Assembly: GCF_001189965.1 (NCBI RefSeq)
Contig: NZ_LFLU01000001.1
Span: 124,001 to 188,000 of the forward strand
Source of the DNA: Herbaspirillum rhizosphaerae
Lineage (GTDB): Bacteria; Pseudomonadota; Gammaproteobacteria; Burkholderiales; Burkholderiaceae_D
Direction of reading: 5' to 3'
Length of the DNA stretch: 64,000 nt
A model generated the notes under the pieces. The model did no database searches. It was not told the DNA's origin and worked only from the letters and a program-made list of their open reading frames with translations. Below are positions 16,618 through 27,800 of the stretch, piece by piece (the first letter of the stretch is position 1; the number at the start of each line of letters is the position of its first letter). The position numbers and the translations under genes were made by a program.

Positions 16618-18612
16618 ATGACTTCCACACTCCCTACCGATAAGATGGCCAACGCGATCCGCGCGCTGGCAATGGACGCAGTACAGAAAGCAAATTCAGG
16701 ACACCCAGGCGCGCCGATGGGGATGGCGGAAATCGCAGTCGCATTGTGGGCCAAGCACTATCGCCATAACCCGACCAATCCGCAATGGGCCAACCGCGAC
16801 CGTTTCGTGTTGTCGAACGGACATGGTTCGATGCTGCAATACGCCTTGCTGCACCTGACCGGCTACGACCTGCCGATGGAAGAGATCAAGAACTTCCGCC
16901 AACTGCATTCCAAGACTGCCGGCCATCCGGAAGTCCACATCACGCCGGGCGTGGAAACCACCACCGGTCCGCTGGGCCAGGGCGTCACCAACGCCGTCGG
17001 CATGGCGCTGGCGGAAAAGCTGCTGGCTGCTGAATTCAACAAGCCCGACCTGGCGGTGGTCGATCACTATACTTACGCGTTCGTCGGCGACGGCTGCCTG
17101 ATGGAAGGCATCTCGCACGAAGCCTGCTCGCTGGCCGGCACGCTGCGCCTGTCCAAGCTGATCGTGCTGTACGACGACAACGGCATCTCCATCGACGGCC
17201 ACGTTGAAGGCTGGTTCAAGGACGACACCCCGAAGCGTTTCGAAGCCTACGGCTGGAACGTGATCCCGGCGGTGGACGGCCACAACGTCGAAGCGGTCAA
17301 CTCCGCCATTCATCAAGCCAAGCTGGCCGACAAGCCGACCCTGATCTGCTGCAAGACCGTGATCGGCAAGGGCTCGCCGAATCTGGCCGGCACCGACAAG
17401 GTCCACGGCGCTGCGCTGGGCGACAAGGAAGTTGCGGCCGTGCGCGAAGCGCTGGGCTGGACCTCGGCGCCGTTTGAAATTCCTGCCGACATCTATTCCG
17501 CTTGGGACGGCAAGGCGCAAGGCCAACAACTGGAAGCCGAGTGGAACAAGCTGTATCAGGCCTACCAGGCCAAGTATCCGACCGAAGCCGCCGAACTGGT
17601 GCGCCGCCTGAAGGGCGAGCTGCCGGCCGGTTTCGACGCGGCGGTGCAGGCTTACATCGCCAGCACCATCGAAAAGAAAGAAACCATCGCCACCCGCAAG
17701 GCCAGCCAGAACGCCATCCAGGCTTACGCGCAAGTGCTGCCTGAATTCCTTGGCGGTTCGGCCGACCTGACCGGCTCCAACCTGACCAACTGGAAGGAAT
17801 CGGTGGCCGTGCGCGCCGACGTCGCCGGCAACCACATTAACTACGGTGTGCGCGAATTCGGCATGAGCGCGATCATGAACGGTATCGCCCTGCATGGCGG
17901 CTACATCCCGTTCGGCGCGACTTTCCTGACTTTCTCCGACTACAGCCGCAATGCGCTGCGCATGGCTGCGCTGATGCAGATCCGTTCGCTGTTCGTGTTC
18001 ACCCACGACTCCATCGGCCTGGGCGAAGACGGCCCGACGCACCAATCGGTCGAACACGTTTCCAGCCTGCGTCTGATCCCGAACCTGGACAACTGGCGTC
18101 CATGCGACACGGTCGAATCGGCCGTGGCATGGGAACAGGCAGTCAAGCGCAACGATGGTCCGAGCACGCTGATTTTCTCGCGTCAGAACCTGCCGTTCCA
18201 GGAGCGCACAGCGCAACAAGTCGTCGACATCAAGCGCGGCGGCTATATTCTGAAAGAAGCCAAGGACGCCAAGGTGATCCTGATCGCGACCGGTTCGGAA
18301 ATCGAACTGGCGGTCAAGGCGGCCGACGAACTGGCGGTGCAAGGCATCCCGGCGCGCGTGGTGTCGATGCCATGTACCGACGTGTTCGATCGTCAGGACG
18401 CCGCCTACAAGGCAAGCGTCCTGCAGCGCGGCGTGCCGCGCGTGGCGATCGAAGCCGGCGTGACCTCGACCTGGCATAAATATGTCGGCCTGGAAGGCGC
18501 TGTGGTCGGTATCGACACCTTCGGCGAATCGGCGCCGGCAGGTGTGCTGTTCAAGCATTTCGGCTTCACCGTCGAAAACGTCGTCGCCAAGGCAAAGTCG
18601 ATCCTGGCATGA
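16618..18612 (+). CDS. tkt: Transketolase
   Basis: TPP-dependent transfer of two-carbon units in the pentose phosphate and Calvin-type sugar rearrangements. The product is 664 aa, full length. The TPP/Mg region [12 protein letters not shown] is at about residues 155-166. The pyrimidine domain contains [14 protein letters not shown] with the family Glu nearby, and a typical C-terminal domain follows. Its stop overlaps the start of a GNAT gene, and gap follows, giving a tkt-GNAT-gap unit of central carbon metabolism. Confidence 0.97.
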   Translation: MTSTLPTDKMANAIRALAMDAVQKANSGHPGAPMGMAEIAVALWAKHYRHNPTNPQWANRDRFVLSNGHGSMLQYALLHLTGYDLPMEEIKNFRQLHSKTAGHPEVHITPGVETTTGPLGQGVTNAVGMALAEKLLAAEFNKPDLAVVDHYTYAFVGDGCLMEGISHEACSLAGTLRLSKLIVLYDDNGISIDGHVEGWFKDDTPKRFEAYGWNVIPAVDGHNVEAVNSAIHQAKLADKPTLICCKTVIGKGSPNLAGTDKVHGAALGDKEVAAVREALGWTSAPFEIPADIYSAWDGKAQGQQLEAEWNKLYQAYQAKYPTEAAELVRRLKGELPAGFDAAVQAYIASTIEKKETIATRKASQNAIQAYAQVLPEFLGGSADLTGSNLTNWKESVAVRADVAGNHINYGVREFGMSAIMNGIALHGGYIPFGATFLTFSDYSRNALRMAALMQIRSLFVFTHDSIGLGEDGPTHQSVEHVSSLRLIPNLDNWRPCDTVESAVAWEQAVKRNDGPSTLIFSRQNLPFQERTAQQVVDIKRGGYILKEAKDAKVILIATGSEIELAVKAADELAVQGIPARVVSMPCTDVFDRQDAAYKASVLQRGVPRVAIEAGVTSTWHKYVGLEGAVVGIDTFGESAPAGVLFKHFGFTVENVVAKAKSILA

Positions 18613-19211
18613 GTGTGAGCGGCAAAGATCGGAGCAAGGATATTACCAACGTCGTCGGCCCGGTAACGGTCCGGCGCGCGACGGTCGACGATGCCGCCCT
18701 GATTGCTCAGGTGCGCATCGACAGCTGGCGTGCCGCCTACCGCGGCATGATTCCGGATGCCTATTTGGATAGCATGAAGACGGAAGACAGCACGCGCATG
18801 TGGACGCGCGTGCTGAGCGCCGCATCCGATGCGGCCTGCACTTTTGTCGCGGAAATCGGCGAGGGCAACGATCGTGAATTGGTCGGTTTCGCCGCCGGCA
18901 TCACGCTGGCGGAACGCAAGCTCGATTTCGATGCCGAACTGACGGCCTTATACGTTTTACCCTCGGCTCAGCGCGCCGGCATCGGCCGTCGCCTGCTGAC
19001 TGACGTGGCTGCAACACTGGGCGCTGCTGGCGCGCCCAACATGCTGGTCTGGGTGCTGGCGCAAAACAAGAAGGCGCGTGATTTCTACGCCCATCTCGAT
19101 GCGCAGCTGCTGGCTGAACAGACCTTCAAGTGGGACGAACTGGATTTGATCGAAGTCGCCTACGGGTGGCGCGACATCCAATCCATCGGCAAGATTACTA
19201 CTGTTTCTTAA
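18609..19211 (+). CDS. GNAT family N-acetyltransferase between tkt and gap
   Basis: A 200-aa GNAT protein with the N-terminal strand [29 protein letters not shown] and acetyl-CoA loop [12 protein letters not shown] (about residues 119-130), close to RimI-like acetyltransferases. The ATG overlaps the tkt stop by 4 bases and the gene ends 9 bases before gap, so it is co-transcribed with both glycolytic genes. The acceptor is unknown. Whether it modifies a metabolite or a protein of the pathway cannot be told from sequence. Confidence 0.9.
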   Translation: MSVSGKDRSKDITNVVGPVTVRRATVDDAALIAQVRIDSWRAAYRGMIPDAYLDSMKTEDSTRMWTRVLSAASDAACTFVAEIGEGNDRELVGFAAGITLAERKLDFDAELTALYVLPSAQRAGIGRRLLTDVAATLGAAGAPNMLVWVLAQNKKARDFYAHLDAQLLAEQTFKWDELDLIEVAYGWRDIQSIGKITTVS

Positions 19212-19220
19212 GGAGAAAAC

Positions 19221-20234
19221 ATGACTATCCGCGTTGCAATCAATGGCTACGGCCGTATCGGCCGCAATATCCTCCGCGCTCATTACGAAGGCGGTAAAAA
19301 ACACGACATCGAGATCGTGGCCATCAACGACCTGGGCGATCCAAAAACCAACGCCCACCTGACCCAATACGACACCACCCACGGCAAGTTCCCGGGCACC
19401 GTGACAGTCGACGGCGACTCCATCGTCGTCAACGGCGACCGCATCAAGGTGCTGGCGCAGCGCAACCCGGCAGAACTGCCATGGGGCGAACTGGGCGTTG
19501 ACGTGGTGCTGGAATGCACCGGCTTCTTCACCACCAAGGAAAAGGCCAGCGCCCACCTGAAGGGCGGCGCCAAGAAAGTCATCATTTCCGCACCAGGAGG
19601 CAAGGACGTGGACGCGACGGTCGTGTTCGGCGTCAACAACGGCGTGCTGAAGGCAAGCGACACCGTGATCTCCAACGCATCGTGCACCACCAACTGCCTG
19701 GCGCCGCTGGTTCAGCCGCTGCACGAGAAGATCGGCCTGGTCAACGGCCTGATGACAACCGTCCACGCCTACACCAACGACCAGGTGCTGACCGACGTCT
19801 ACCACGAAGACCTGCGCCGCGCGCGTTCGGCCACGCAATCGATGATCCCGGCCAAGACTGGCGCCGCTTCCGCAGTCGGCCTGGTGCTGCCGGAACTGAA
19901 CGGCAAGCTGGACGGCTACGCGATCCGCGTGCCGACCATCAACGTCTCGATCGTCGACCTGTCGTTCATCGCTGCACGCGACACGACCGTGGACGAAGTC
20001 AACGCCATCATGAAGGCCGCTTCCGAAGCCGGTCCGCTCAAGGGCATCCTGACTTACAACACCGAGCCGCTGGTTTCCGTCGACTTCAACCACAATCCGG
20101 CGTCGTCGAACTTCGATTCGACCCTGACCAAGGTCTCCGGCCGTCTGGTCAAGGTCTCGTCGTGGTACGACAACGAGTGGGGCTTCTCGAACCGCATGCT
20201 GGACACGACCGTGGCGCTGGTTTCGGCAAAATAA
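19221..20234 (+). CDS. gap: Glyceraldehyde-3-phosphate dehydrogenase
   Basis: NAD-dependent oxidation and phosphorylation of glyceraldehyde 3-phosphate in glycolysis/gluconeogenesis. The product is 337 aa. The Rossmann start is [10 protein letters not shown], the catalytic Cys155 is in ASCTTNC, and the catalytic His is in [10 protein letters not shown]. The C-terminal [15 protein letters not shown] stretch is intact. A strong SD (AAGGAG) precedes the ATG. It ends the tkt-GNAT-gap unit, and a rho-independent terminator lies ~140 bases downstream. Confidence 0.97.
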   Translation: MTIRVAINGYGRIGRNILRAHYEGGKKHDIEIVAINDLGDPKTNAHLTQYDTTHGKFPGTVTVDGDSIVVNGDRIKVLAQRNPAELPWGELGVDVVLECTGFFTTKEKASAHLKGGAKKVIISAPGGKDVDATVVFGVNNGVLKASDTVISNASCTTNCLAPLVQPLHEKIGLVNGLMTTVHAYTNDQVLTDVYHEDLRRARSATQSMIPAKTGAASAVGLVLPELNGKLDGYAIRVPTINVSIVDLSFIAARDTTVDEVNAIMKAASEAGPLKGILTYNTEPLVSVDFNHNPASSNFDSTLTKVSGRLVKVSSWYDNEWGFSNRMLDTTVALVSAK

Positions 20235-20371
20235 GAAGCGTCCGACCGGGCATTTCTCATTGATCCGGCCTAATTGGGCTTCTTTTCATCGCATGCTTGT
20301 CAGGCGTTGTCTAAGAAAATACATTGGGCGGATCAATAGCCGGACTTTGCCAGGGACTTGCCAAGTACCGG

Positions 20372-20410
20372 AAAGGCTGTTGCAAACACCGTTTTGCGAT
20401 AGCCTTTTTT
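20372..20410 (+). terminator. Rho-independent terminator after gap
   Basis: A long stem formed by AAAGGCTGTTGCAAA and the downstream TTTTGCGATAGCCTTT (with two G-U pairs in RNA), followed by a T6 run. Confidence 0.8.
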
Positions 20411-20445
20411 ATTGACGATTTAATAATAATCACTCGAGGGATGTA

Positions 20446-20940
20446 ATGTCATCGTCACCTTCAACAACTGCTGCACGCGGCCTTAAACTGATCGGCGTCC
20501 TGAGTTTGACGCTGGCCTTGGGCGCCTGCGATTACGTCGCCAGCTTTAGCAAACCGAAGCAAACACCGGAAGAAGCCAAGGCCGAAGGCATCGCATTGGG
20601 CGCCGGCTGCCGTCAGGCCGGGCAAAGCCTGGAAGACTGCTACCAACGCAATCCGGACAGCCTGAAGGCGGGTATTTTCGCCGGCTGGAAGGACATGCAC
20701 GAATACATGGCGGCCAAGAACATCCAGACCGTGGCGCCGCCTCCGGCTCCCGTAGCCGACAAGCCCGACGCCGACGCGGATGCCGCCAAGGACGCGCCGA
20801 AAGACGACCGCGCCGCGCGCCGTGAGCGCCGCGAACGCGAACGCGCCGAAAAAGACAAGGACGCCTCCAAGAGCAAGGATAGCGATAGCGACTCCAAAAG
20901 TAGCAGGAAAAACCGCGACGACGGTTCCTCCAAAAAATAA
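20446..20940 (+). CDS. Small predicted lipoprotein with charged C-terminal tail
   Basis: A 164-aa protein. The signal sequence ends in the lipobox LGAC with Cys28 as the lipidation site. A short globular part follows (KAEGIALGAGCRQAGQSLEDC and a WKDMHEYMAAKN segment), then a Pro/Ala/Asp linker and a tail of ~60 residues almost entirely Asp, Lys, Arg, Glu and Ser. I do not recognise a named family. Membrane-anchored lipoprotein is inferred from the lipobox. It is a single-gene unit between two terminators. Confidence 0.75.
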   Translation: MSSSPSTTAARGLKLIGVLSLTLALGACDYVASFSKPKQTPEEAKAEGIALGAGCRQAGQSLEDCYQRNPDSLKAGIFAGWKDMHEYMAAKNIQTVAPPPAPVADKPDADADAAKDAPKDDRAARRERRERERAEKDKDASKSKDSDSDSKSSRKNRDDGSSKK

Positions 20941-21005
20941 GCAGGCGATCCTCGGCATCGACAAGATGCGTCTGAACAGAGACTGATTCGCCATGTTTGT
21001 CATGA

Positions 21006-21029
21006 CGCCCCGCCAGCCGGGGCGTTTTT
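21006..21029 (+). terminator. Rho-independent terminator after the small lipoprotein gene
   Basis: CGCCCCG (21006-21012) pairs with CGGGGCG (21018-21024) across a 5-base loop, followed by T5. Confidence 0.85.
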
Positions 21030-21133
21030 CATGGAAAGCGCGGCAGGATCGGTCGCGTGCTGCGGCCGTCATGGTGCGCATGCTGACAAGAATGATGTCG
21101 CAGCTTTTGCTTTTCCGGATAAGGCAGTGCATC

Positions 21134-21892
21134 ATGCACGTCTTCACGCACGACAACAACAACATGAACGCACCTCTGATCGTCAAATCGCCCGAGAGTC
21201 ATCCGCACGTTCCCGAAACGGCCTTCGGTATCTGGTTTCTGCAAACGCATACCTGGACCGTGCATGTGCTGGAGCGGGCGTTCAAGGATCTGGAACCCCT
21301 GATTCCGAATCGCCTGCCGTCCTATCCGGTGGTTGCCGACGTCGGTTGCGGCTGGGGGCGCTCGCTGAAGAAGCTGCATGACCGCTTTGCACCGCAGCGC
21401 CTGATCGGCATGGATATCGATCCGGCCATGCTGGAAGCGTCCGCGAAGGAAGCCGCGGGGGCGGGCATCAAGGCTGAACTCATTCAATGTTCAAGCTCGC
21501 ACATGACGCTGGAAGACAATAGCGTCGACCTGCTGTTTTGCCACCAGACCTTCCATCACCTGATCGAGCAGGAAGAAGCGATCCAGGAGTTCTTCCGCGT
21601 GTTGAAGCCGGGCGGCATCCTGCTGTTTGCCGAGTCGACCAAACGCTACATCCATTCGTGGATGATCCGCTTGCTGTTTCGCCATCCGATGGAAGTGCAG
21701 AAGACCGCGGAAGAATATCTCGCGCTGGTGCGCAGCGCCGGCTTCCAGGTTGCGCCGGAATCTATTTCCTATCCCTACCTGTGGTGGAGCCGCGAAGATC
21801 TGGGGCTGATGGAGCGTGCGCTCGGGATCAAGCCCAAAGCGGAGCGTGAAGAAACGCTGATCAATCTGGTGGCGGTCAAACCGATGATCTGA
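21134..21892 (+). CDS. Class I SAM-dependent methyltransferase
   Basis: About 252 aa with motif I VVADVGCGWGRSLKKL, the acidic residue after motif II in RLIGMDIDPAMLEAS, and motif IV/post-IV NSVDLLFCHQTFHHL with FRVLKPGGILLFAEST. This is a classic class I (methyltransf_11-like) fold; the substrate is unknown. The frame is open upstream through a terminator hairpin, so the real start must be downstream of it. The ATG at 21134 has AAGG nine bases before it; the ATG at 21164 is the alternative. A GC-rich hairpin terminator follows. Confidence 0.85.
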   Translation: MHVFTHDNNNMNAPLIVKSPESHPHVPETAFGIWFLQTHTWTVHVLERAFKDLEPLIPNRLPSYPVVADVGCGWGRSLKKLHDRFAPQRLIGMDIDPAMLEASAKEAAGAGIKAELIQCSSSHMTLEDNSVDLLFCHQTFHHLIEQEEAIQEFFRVLKPGGILLFAESTKRYIHSWMIRLLFRHPMEVQKTAEEYLALVRSAGFQVAPESISYPYLWWSREDLGLMERALGIKPKAEREETLINLVAVKPMI

Positions 21893-21922
21893 AGCGCCGA
21901 ACATGTAGCTGCAATGTGTTGC

Positions 21923-21949
21923 GGCCGGCCTTCTCAGGCCGGCCATTTT
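21923..21949 (+). terminator. Rho-independent terminator after the methyltransferase gene
   Basis: GGCCGGCC (21923-21930) is repeated as its own complement at 21937-21944 with loop TTCTCA, followed by ATTTT. It also lies 3' of glnE on the other strand, but no T-tract follows there. Confidence 0.65.
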
Positions 21950-21965
21950 CATTTTCTCTGCAGGC

Positions 21966-24719
21966 TTATCCGCCGAACACTTCCGTCCACAGTTGCTTGA
22001 CGCTGTCGCTTTCTTTCTGCACGCGTTCAATCGGCGTTCTGGCGCGTTCTTCGCCTTGCAGGCGGATCTGGTGCTGCAGCTTGCGGAACAGGCGATAGGC
22101 GTTGGCGACCTCATCCGCCAGCGCGGCGTCGATCAGGCCCAGCGAACCGCAGAGCTTTAGCAAGGCGATGTTGCCGATGTCGTCGGTCAGCGCTTCGTAC
22201 TGCGCCGCATGGCGCAGCACCAAAAACTGGACGATGAATTCAATATCGATCATGCCGCCGTCGTCGTGCTTCAGATCGAACAACGCGGTGTGGTTGGGAT
22301 GCGCCTGATGCAGTTTCAAGCGCATGCCGAGCACTTCCTGCGTCAGCTTTTGCGGATCGCGTTCCTGCCGCAGCAGATCTTCGCGCAGCGCTTCGAAACG
22401 ATTGCCGATGGCGCTGTCGCCGGCGCAATAGCGCGCGCGGGTCAGCGCCTGGTGTTCCCATACCCAGGCCGAGGTGCGCTGGTATTTTTCAAAGGTGGCG
22501 AAGGACGACACCAATAAACCGCTGGCGCCGTCCGGACGCAGGGCGATGTCGATGTCGAACAGCGTGCCGGCCGGCGTATGCGAAGTCATCCAGGTGATGA
22601 AACGCTGCGCCAGCTTGGCGTACAGGCCGGGCGCTTCCTGGTCGTCGCTATCGTCCTCGTAGAGGAACACCACGTCGAGGTCGGAGACATAGCCGAGTTC
22701 CTTGCCGCCCAGCTTGCCGTAGGCGATCACGGTGAATTGCGGCGTTTCGCGGTGGCGGTTGGCGATGGTCTGCCAGACGGCCTGGATGGTGGCGGCGACC
22801 AGGATGTCGGCCAGCGCCGACAGGTGGTCGGCCAGGTGCTCGACGCTCAGGTCGCCTTCCAGATCCTGGGCCAGCAGGCGGAACAGCTGGGCGTGATGCA
22901 CTTCGCGCAGGATGTCCATCTGGCGCTCGGTATCGCCCGGCGCCGTGTCGAGCTGGCGCTGGCAATCCTGGGCGAAGGCGGGCCAGTCGGGCGGCGCCTT
23001 CAGGTTGCGGTCGTCGAGCAATTCGTCCAGCAGGATGGGATGCTGGGTCAGGTATTTGGCCGCCCAGTCGCTGGCGGCGATCATGCGGATCAGGCGCGTC
23101 AGGGCGTAAGGATATTCCGTCAGCAGCGCCAGATAGGCGGCGCGGCGGGCAACTGCTTCGAAGAAGTCGAGCAGGCGACGCAAGGTCGGCAGGCGCTTGT
23201 CCGGCATGGCGCCGATGATCGGCAGGGCAGCGTTGATCAGCGCGATCAGGCGCGCCCGGCTGGCTTCCGGCAGCGATTGCAGGCGCGGCGATTGCAGTGT
23301 CGCCAGCACGCGCTGCGTGGCGGTGTCGACGTCGTCGAAACCAAGCGAGGTCAGCGTGGCGGCAATCGATTCGGCGCTTTCGCCGTCGCCCAGATCGCAG
23401 GTGTTGTCGCCGCCGTTGCCGCCATCGCCGCCGTCGGTGTTGCCGTTGCTCTGCTTGTCGTTGAAGATGGTGTCGAACTGCAGGGCGACGATGCGGCGGT
23501 GTACCTCCAGTGCGGCGAGCAGGCTTGCGACGTCGTCAAAACCCATCATTTTTGCGATGATCAACTGGTCGTTTTCGTTGGGCGGCAGCGTGTGGGTCTG
23601 GGCGTCGTCGAGGTATTGCAGACGATGCTCCAGATTGCGCAGGAAGGTATAGGCCTCCAGCAGTTGCGTGACGACTTCCGGCTCCAGCAGGCCCTTGTCG
23701 GCCAGCGTGCGCAAGGTGGTGCGGGTGGAGCGGTCGCGCAGCTCGGGATCGCGGCCGCCGCGGATCAGCTGGAATACCTGGCTGACGAACTCCACTTCAC
23801 GGATGCCGCCGCGGCCCAGCTTGACGTTGTTGCTGCGTTCCGGATGCAGGGATTCCTGGCGCGTGACTTCGGCGCGGATTTGCGCATGCATGGAGCGCAG
23901 CGCGTCGATCGAGCCGAAATCCAGGTAGCGGCGATAGATGAAAGGGCGGCTGATGCTTTCCAGCGCGGCAATGTCGACCGGCGTGCCGGTCAGCGCGCGC
24001 GCCTTGGTCCAGGCATAGCGCTCCCATTCGCGGCCCTGGCGGATCAGGTATTCCTCGACCATGTTGTGGCTGGCCACCAGCGGGCCGGAGCCGCCGTTGG
24101 GACGCAGCGCCATGTCGACGCGGAAGGTGAAACCGTCTTCCGTGATTTCGGACAGGGCGGCGATCAGTTTCTTGCCGAGCCGGACGAAGAATTCGTGATT
24201 CGACAGCGAGCGTTGCTCAGGCGCATCGGTGCGGGTGTCGCCATCTTCCGGATAGACGAAGATGAGGTCGATGTCAGACGAGACGTTCAGTTCTCCCCCG
24301 CCGAGCTTGCCCATGCCGAGCACGATCATCTCTTGCTCGCTGCCGGTTTCTTCGCCGATGGGCATGCCGTAGAGCGCGACCATTTCCTGCATCAGGGCGC
24401 TCAGGTGGGTTTGCACCGCAAAATCGGCGAACTCGCTCATGGTGCGCACCACTTCGGCCAGATCGGCCTGGCCGCTCAGGTCGCGCTCGATCAGGGTGCA
24501 CACCACCAGATTGCGCAGGCGGCGCATGGGGCCGTTGAGCGCGGCGGCTCCCGTTGCGCCCGTGGCGGCGAGGTCATTTTGCAAAACGCGTTCGAAAACC
24601 GCGCGGTTCAAGGATAATCGGGAAAATTCCGCCAGTTGGCCGGGCCGGGCCGGATTGGCATTGGCCCAGCGGGTCAGGAACCGGGAGGCTGCGGTGCTGT
24701 CGAGGAGGGAAGTAGTCAC
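21966..24719 (-). CDS. glnE: Bifunctional glutamine synthetase adenylyltransferase/deadenylylase
   Basis: Adds and removes AMP on glutamine synthetase under PII control. The product is 917 aa. Two nucleotidyltransferase domains are visible: GMGKLGGGELNVSSDIDLIF in the N-terminal half and AYGKLGGKELGYVSDLDVVF in the C-terminal half, each followed by its helical domain. A low-complexity Gly/Asn/Asp insertion (about residues 418-442, DNA about 23395-23465) sits in the first helical region. It is transcribed alone, divergent from yhdP. Links to nitrogen status, as does the sigma-54 locus elsewhere in the window. Confidence 0.96.
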   Translation of the reverse strand: MTTSLLDSTAASRFLTRWANANPARPGQLAEFSRLSLNRAVFERVLQNDLAATGATGAAALNGPMRRLRNLVVCTLIERDLSGQADLAEVVRTMSEFADFAVQTHLSALMQEMVALYGMPIGEETGSEQEMIVLGMGKLGGGELNVSSDIDLIFVYPEDGDTRTDAPEQRSLSNHEFFVRLGKKLIAALSEITEDGFTFRVDMALRPNGGSGPLVASHNMVEEYLIRQGREWERYAWTKARALTGTPVDIAALESISRPFIYRRYLDFGSIDALRSMHAQIRAEVTRQESLHPERSNNVKLGRGGIREVEFVSQVFQLIRGGRDPELRDRSTRTTLRTLADKGLLEPEVVTQLLEAYTFLRNLEHRLQYLDDAQTHTLPPNENDQLIIAKMMGFDDVASLLAALEVHRRIVALQFDTIFNDKQSNGNTDGGDGGNGGDNTCDLGDGESAESIAATLTSLGFDDVDTATQRVLATLQSPRLQSLPEASRARLIALINAALPIIGAMPDKRLPTLRRLLDFFEAVARRAAYLALLTEYPYALTRLIRMIAASDWAAKYLTQHPILLDELLDDRNLKAPPDWPAFAQDCQRQLDTAPGDTERQMDILREVHHAQLFRLLAQDLEGDLSVEHLADHLSALADILVAATIQAVWQTIANRHRETPQFTVIAYGKLGGKELGYVSDLDVVFLYEDDSDDQEAPGLYAKLAQRFITWMTSHTPAGTLFDIDIALRPDGASGLLVSSFATFEKYQRTSAWVWEHQALTRARYCAGDSAIGNRFEALREDLLRQERDPQKLTQEVLGMRLKLHQAHPNHTALFDLKHDDGGMIDIEFIVQFLVLRHAAQYEALTDDIGNIALLKLCGSLGLIDAALADEVANAYRLFRKLQHQIRLQGEERARTPIERVQKESDSVKQLWTEVFGG

Positions 24720-24867
24720 AAATTGTCGGCGTGATGAATTGAGTACAAAGTTAAAGATGGTAAAACCGTGCTTTTTCCCTATGAGAGTGCTGTTGCCGGC
24801 TCTAGGTCAAAATCCGCTTCCATGCGATCATGCTAATCGTTTTATTCTACATTTACTCTGACCCTTG

Positions 24868-27800
24868 ATGTCCGAAGACCAAAAAGATGCTCCTGTGACC
24901 ACTGACCGCTCGGCTAGCGCCTGGCGTGCGGCATGGAAGCGGACATGGAGCACGGCGCGAGGGACCTACTGCCATCTCAGCACGGCTACCCGTTGTGTGA
25001 TCGGCATCGCTTTCAAACTGCTGGTGCTGGCCTACTTCATTTTTTGCGCACTGTTCCTGACGCTGCGCTACGGCATCCTGCCGGAGATCGACCGCTACAA
25101 AGGCAATATCGAAAAGATCGCTTCCAGCGCCGTCGGCCGGCCGGTCACGATTGCCGATATCGACGCCTCCTGGAACGGTCTGCGGCCGCAGCTGGAGCTG
25201 ACGCAGGTGGTGATCCACGACCAGGCCGGACAGCCGGCGCTGGCCTTGCCGAAAGTATCGGCGACGTTTTCCTGGACCACCGTGCTGGTGGGCGAACTGC
25301 GCTTTGAGAACCTGACCATCACCAGGCCCGATCTGTCGATTTTGCGCGATGCGGACGGCAAACTGTTTATCGCTGGCCTGCCGGCGGGCGGCGATAAGGA
25401 CAAAAGCGGCGGCGCCGACTGGGTGCTGTCGCAACGCGAAATCGTCATCCGCGACGGCAAGATCCGCTGGCGCGACGACAAACGCGGCGCGCCCGAACTG
25501 GCGCTGACCGACGTCAATCTGGTGCTGCACAACCAATGGCGCCTGCATCAACTGGCGCTGAAGGCGACCCCGCCCGCAGACTATGCCGCGCCGCTCGACG
25601 TGCGCGCCAATTTTTACCACCCCAGCTTTGCCCGCAAGATTTCCGACGTGACGCGCTGGAAAGGGACCTTGTACGCCGACTTGCGCAACACCGATCTGGC
25701 GGTCTGGAAGGCTTATGTCGACTATCCGCTGGAGTTGACGCAAGGCACAGGTTCGGTGCGCGCCTGGCTCGACCTGGACCACACCAAGGTCGCCAACTTT
25801 ACTGCGGATGTGAGCCTGTCGAATCTGTCGGCGCGGCTGGACAAGAAGCTGGAACCCTTGCAGCTGGCGCGGGTCAACGGCCGTATTTCGGGCAGTGAAA
25901 TCTATGCGCCCGACCTGCAAGACGGCATCCCGACCTTCGGCGCCAACGGCCACAAGCTGACGCTGACCAATTTCTCGCTGCAGACGGTGGACGGCTTCGC
26001 GTTGCCGCCGACCACGATTTCCGAAGTGTTTGAACCGGCGACGCGTTTCCGTCCCGAAAAGATGCAAGTCGAAGCGAAGCTGCTGGATCTTGAAATGCTG
26101 TCGAACCTGGGCGCGCGTCTGCCGCTGACGCCGTCGCAGCAAAAGCTGCTCGGCGACTTGTCGCCACGCGGCCAGCTCAAGGATTTTCTGGTGCAGTGGG
26201 AGGGCAGCTATCCGGACGTGCAGGCCTATCGGTTGCGCGGGGATTTTTCCGGGCTCGGCATGTTGCCGCAAGCCGCGCGTCCTGCGATGGCCAAGACCGC
26301 GACCCAGTCCGGTCGCACCGGTGCGCCGGCCATCCCCGGATTTTCCAACCTGAGCGGACGCATCGACGCGACGGAAAAAGGCGGCACGCTGAACCTGGCG
26401 TCGCAGAATCTGGTGTTGCAGTTCCCGACCGTGTTTGCCGACCCTGACCTGCCGTTTGCTTCGCTGAACCTCAGCAGCCACTGGGAGATGCAAAAGACCG
26501 ATGCCGTGATGTTTCATCTCGACAGCATGGACTTCGTGCAAGACGACATGGCGGGCACGGCGAGCGGTACGCACCTGATCCCGCTGCGGGGCAAGTCGTC
26601 GGGCGTCATCGACATGAAGGCAAAGTTGTCGACCTTCAATCTGCAAAAACTTGGCCGCTTCTTGCCCTTGCATACCGCCAAGCCGGCCTCCGACTGGATT
26701 TCAGGCGCATTGATGGATGGCCGCGCCAGCGATGTCGACATCGTCGCCAAGGGCGACCTGGCCGATTTCCCTTTTCACAATGCCAAGCCGGGCAGCAAGG
26801 TCAAGGGCGAGTTCACGGTGTCCGGCAAGTTCGATAAGCTGAAGGTCAACTATGCGCCCACACGTTTCGGCAAGGACGGCAAGTCGCCGGAATGGCCGCT
26901 GCTGGAGGACGTGAAGGGGACTGTTTCCATCGACCGCACACGGCTGGAGATCCTGGCCGTCTCCGGCAAGACGCACGGCGTAGCGGTCTCGGACGTGAAA
27001 GCGGTCATTCCCGATTTGCTGAATGCAGAGTCGTCGCTGGAGATCGACGGCAACGCCGCCGGTGCGATGCAGGACTTTTTGCACTATGTCAAAGACAGTC
27101 CGGTGGCGCACTGGATCGGCAATTTTACCGAAGACAGCAAGTCGACCGGCAACGGCAAGCTGCAGTTGAAGTTCCAATTGCCTTTGCATCATATGGTCGA
27201 CGCCAAGGTCGATGGGGGTCTGCAGTTCCTCAACAACGACGTTGCCTTGCTGGCGAATTTGCCGACGGTCTATCGTGCAAACGGCAAGCTGGAATTCAAC
27301 GAAAAAGGTTTCAATATCCCCGGCATCAAGGGCGTCTTCCTGAACGAACCCGTATCCGTCGCCGGCGGGACGCAGCGCGACGGCAACACGCTGGTCAAGG
27401 TCGACGGCTCGGTGACCGCCGACGGCTTGCGCAAGGCCTATACGCAACCTGTTTTGCAGCGTTTGCTGGAACGTCTGAACGGCGCCTCGCGGTATAGCGC
27501 AACGATCGCAATACGCCAGCATCAGCCGGAAATTACGATTGAATCCAACCTGCAGGGACTGGCGCTGAATCTGCCGATGCCCTTGCAAAAAAGCGCCAAC
27601 GAAAGCTGGCCGCTGAAATTTGAAGTCATCGGCATGAACTCCGCCGACCCGTTGATTCAGCGAGACGAAATCCGGCTGTCGCTGGGCTCCGTCATGTCGG
27701 CGCGCTATCGCCGCCAAAAGGTGCTGGGCAACCAGGCCGAATGGCAAGTGCTGAGCGGCGGTATCGGTATCGGCCAGCCGGCGCCGCAGCCGGACAGCGG

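Noticed and set aside
16696-18558. A 620-codon minus-strand frame opposite tkt
   Set aside because: Same shadow pattern; transketolase on plus is unmistakable.
20993-21133. N-terminal extension of the methyltransferase from 20993
   Set aside because: It would run through the terminator hairpin of the preceding gene and has no methyltransferase similarity.
22578-24617. A 679-codon plus-strand frame opposite glnE
   Set aside because: Shadow of glnE; composition biased and no domain.
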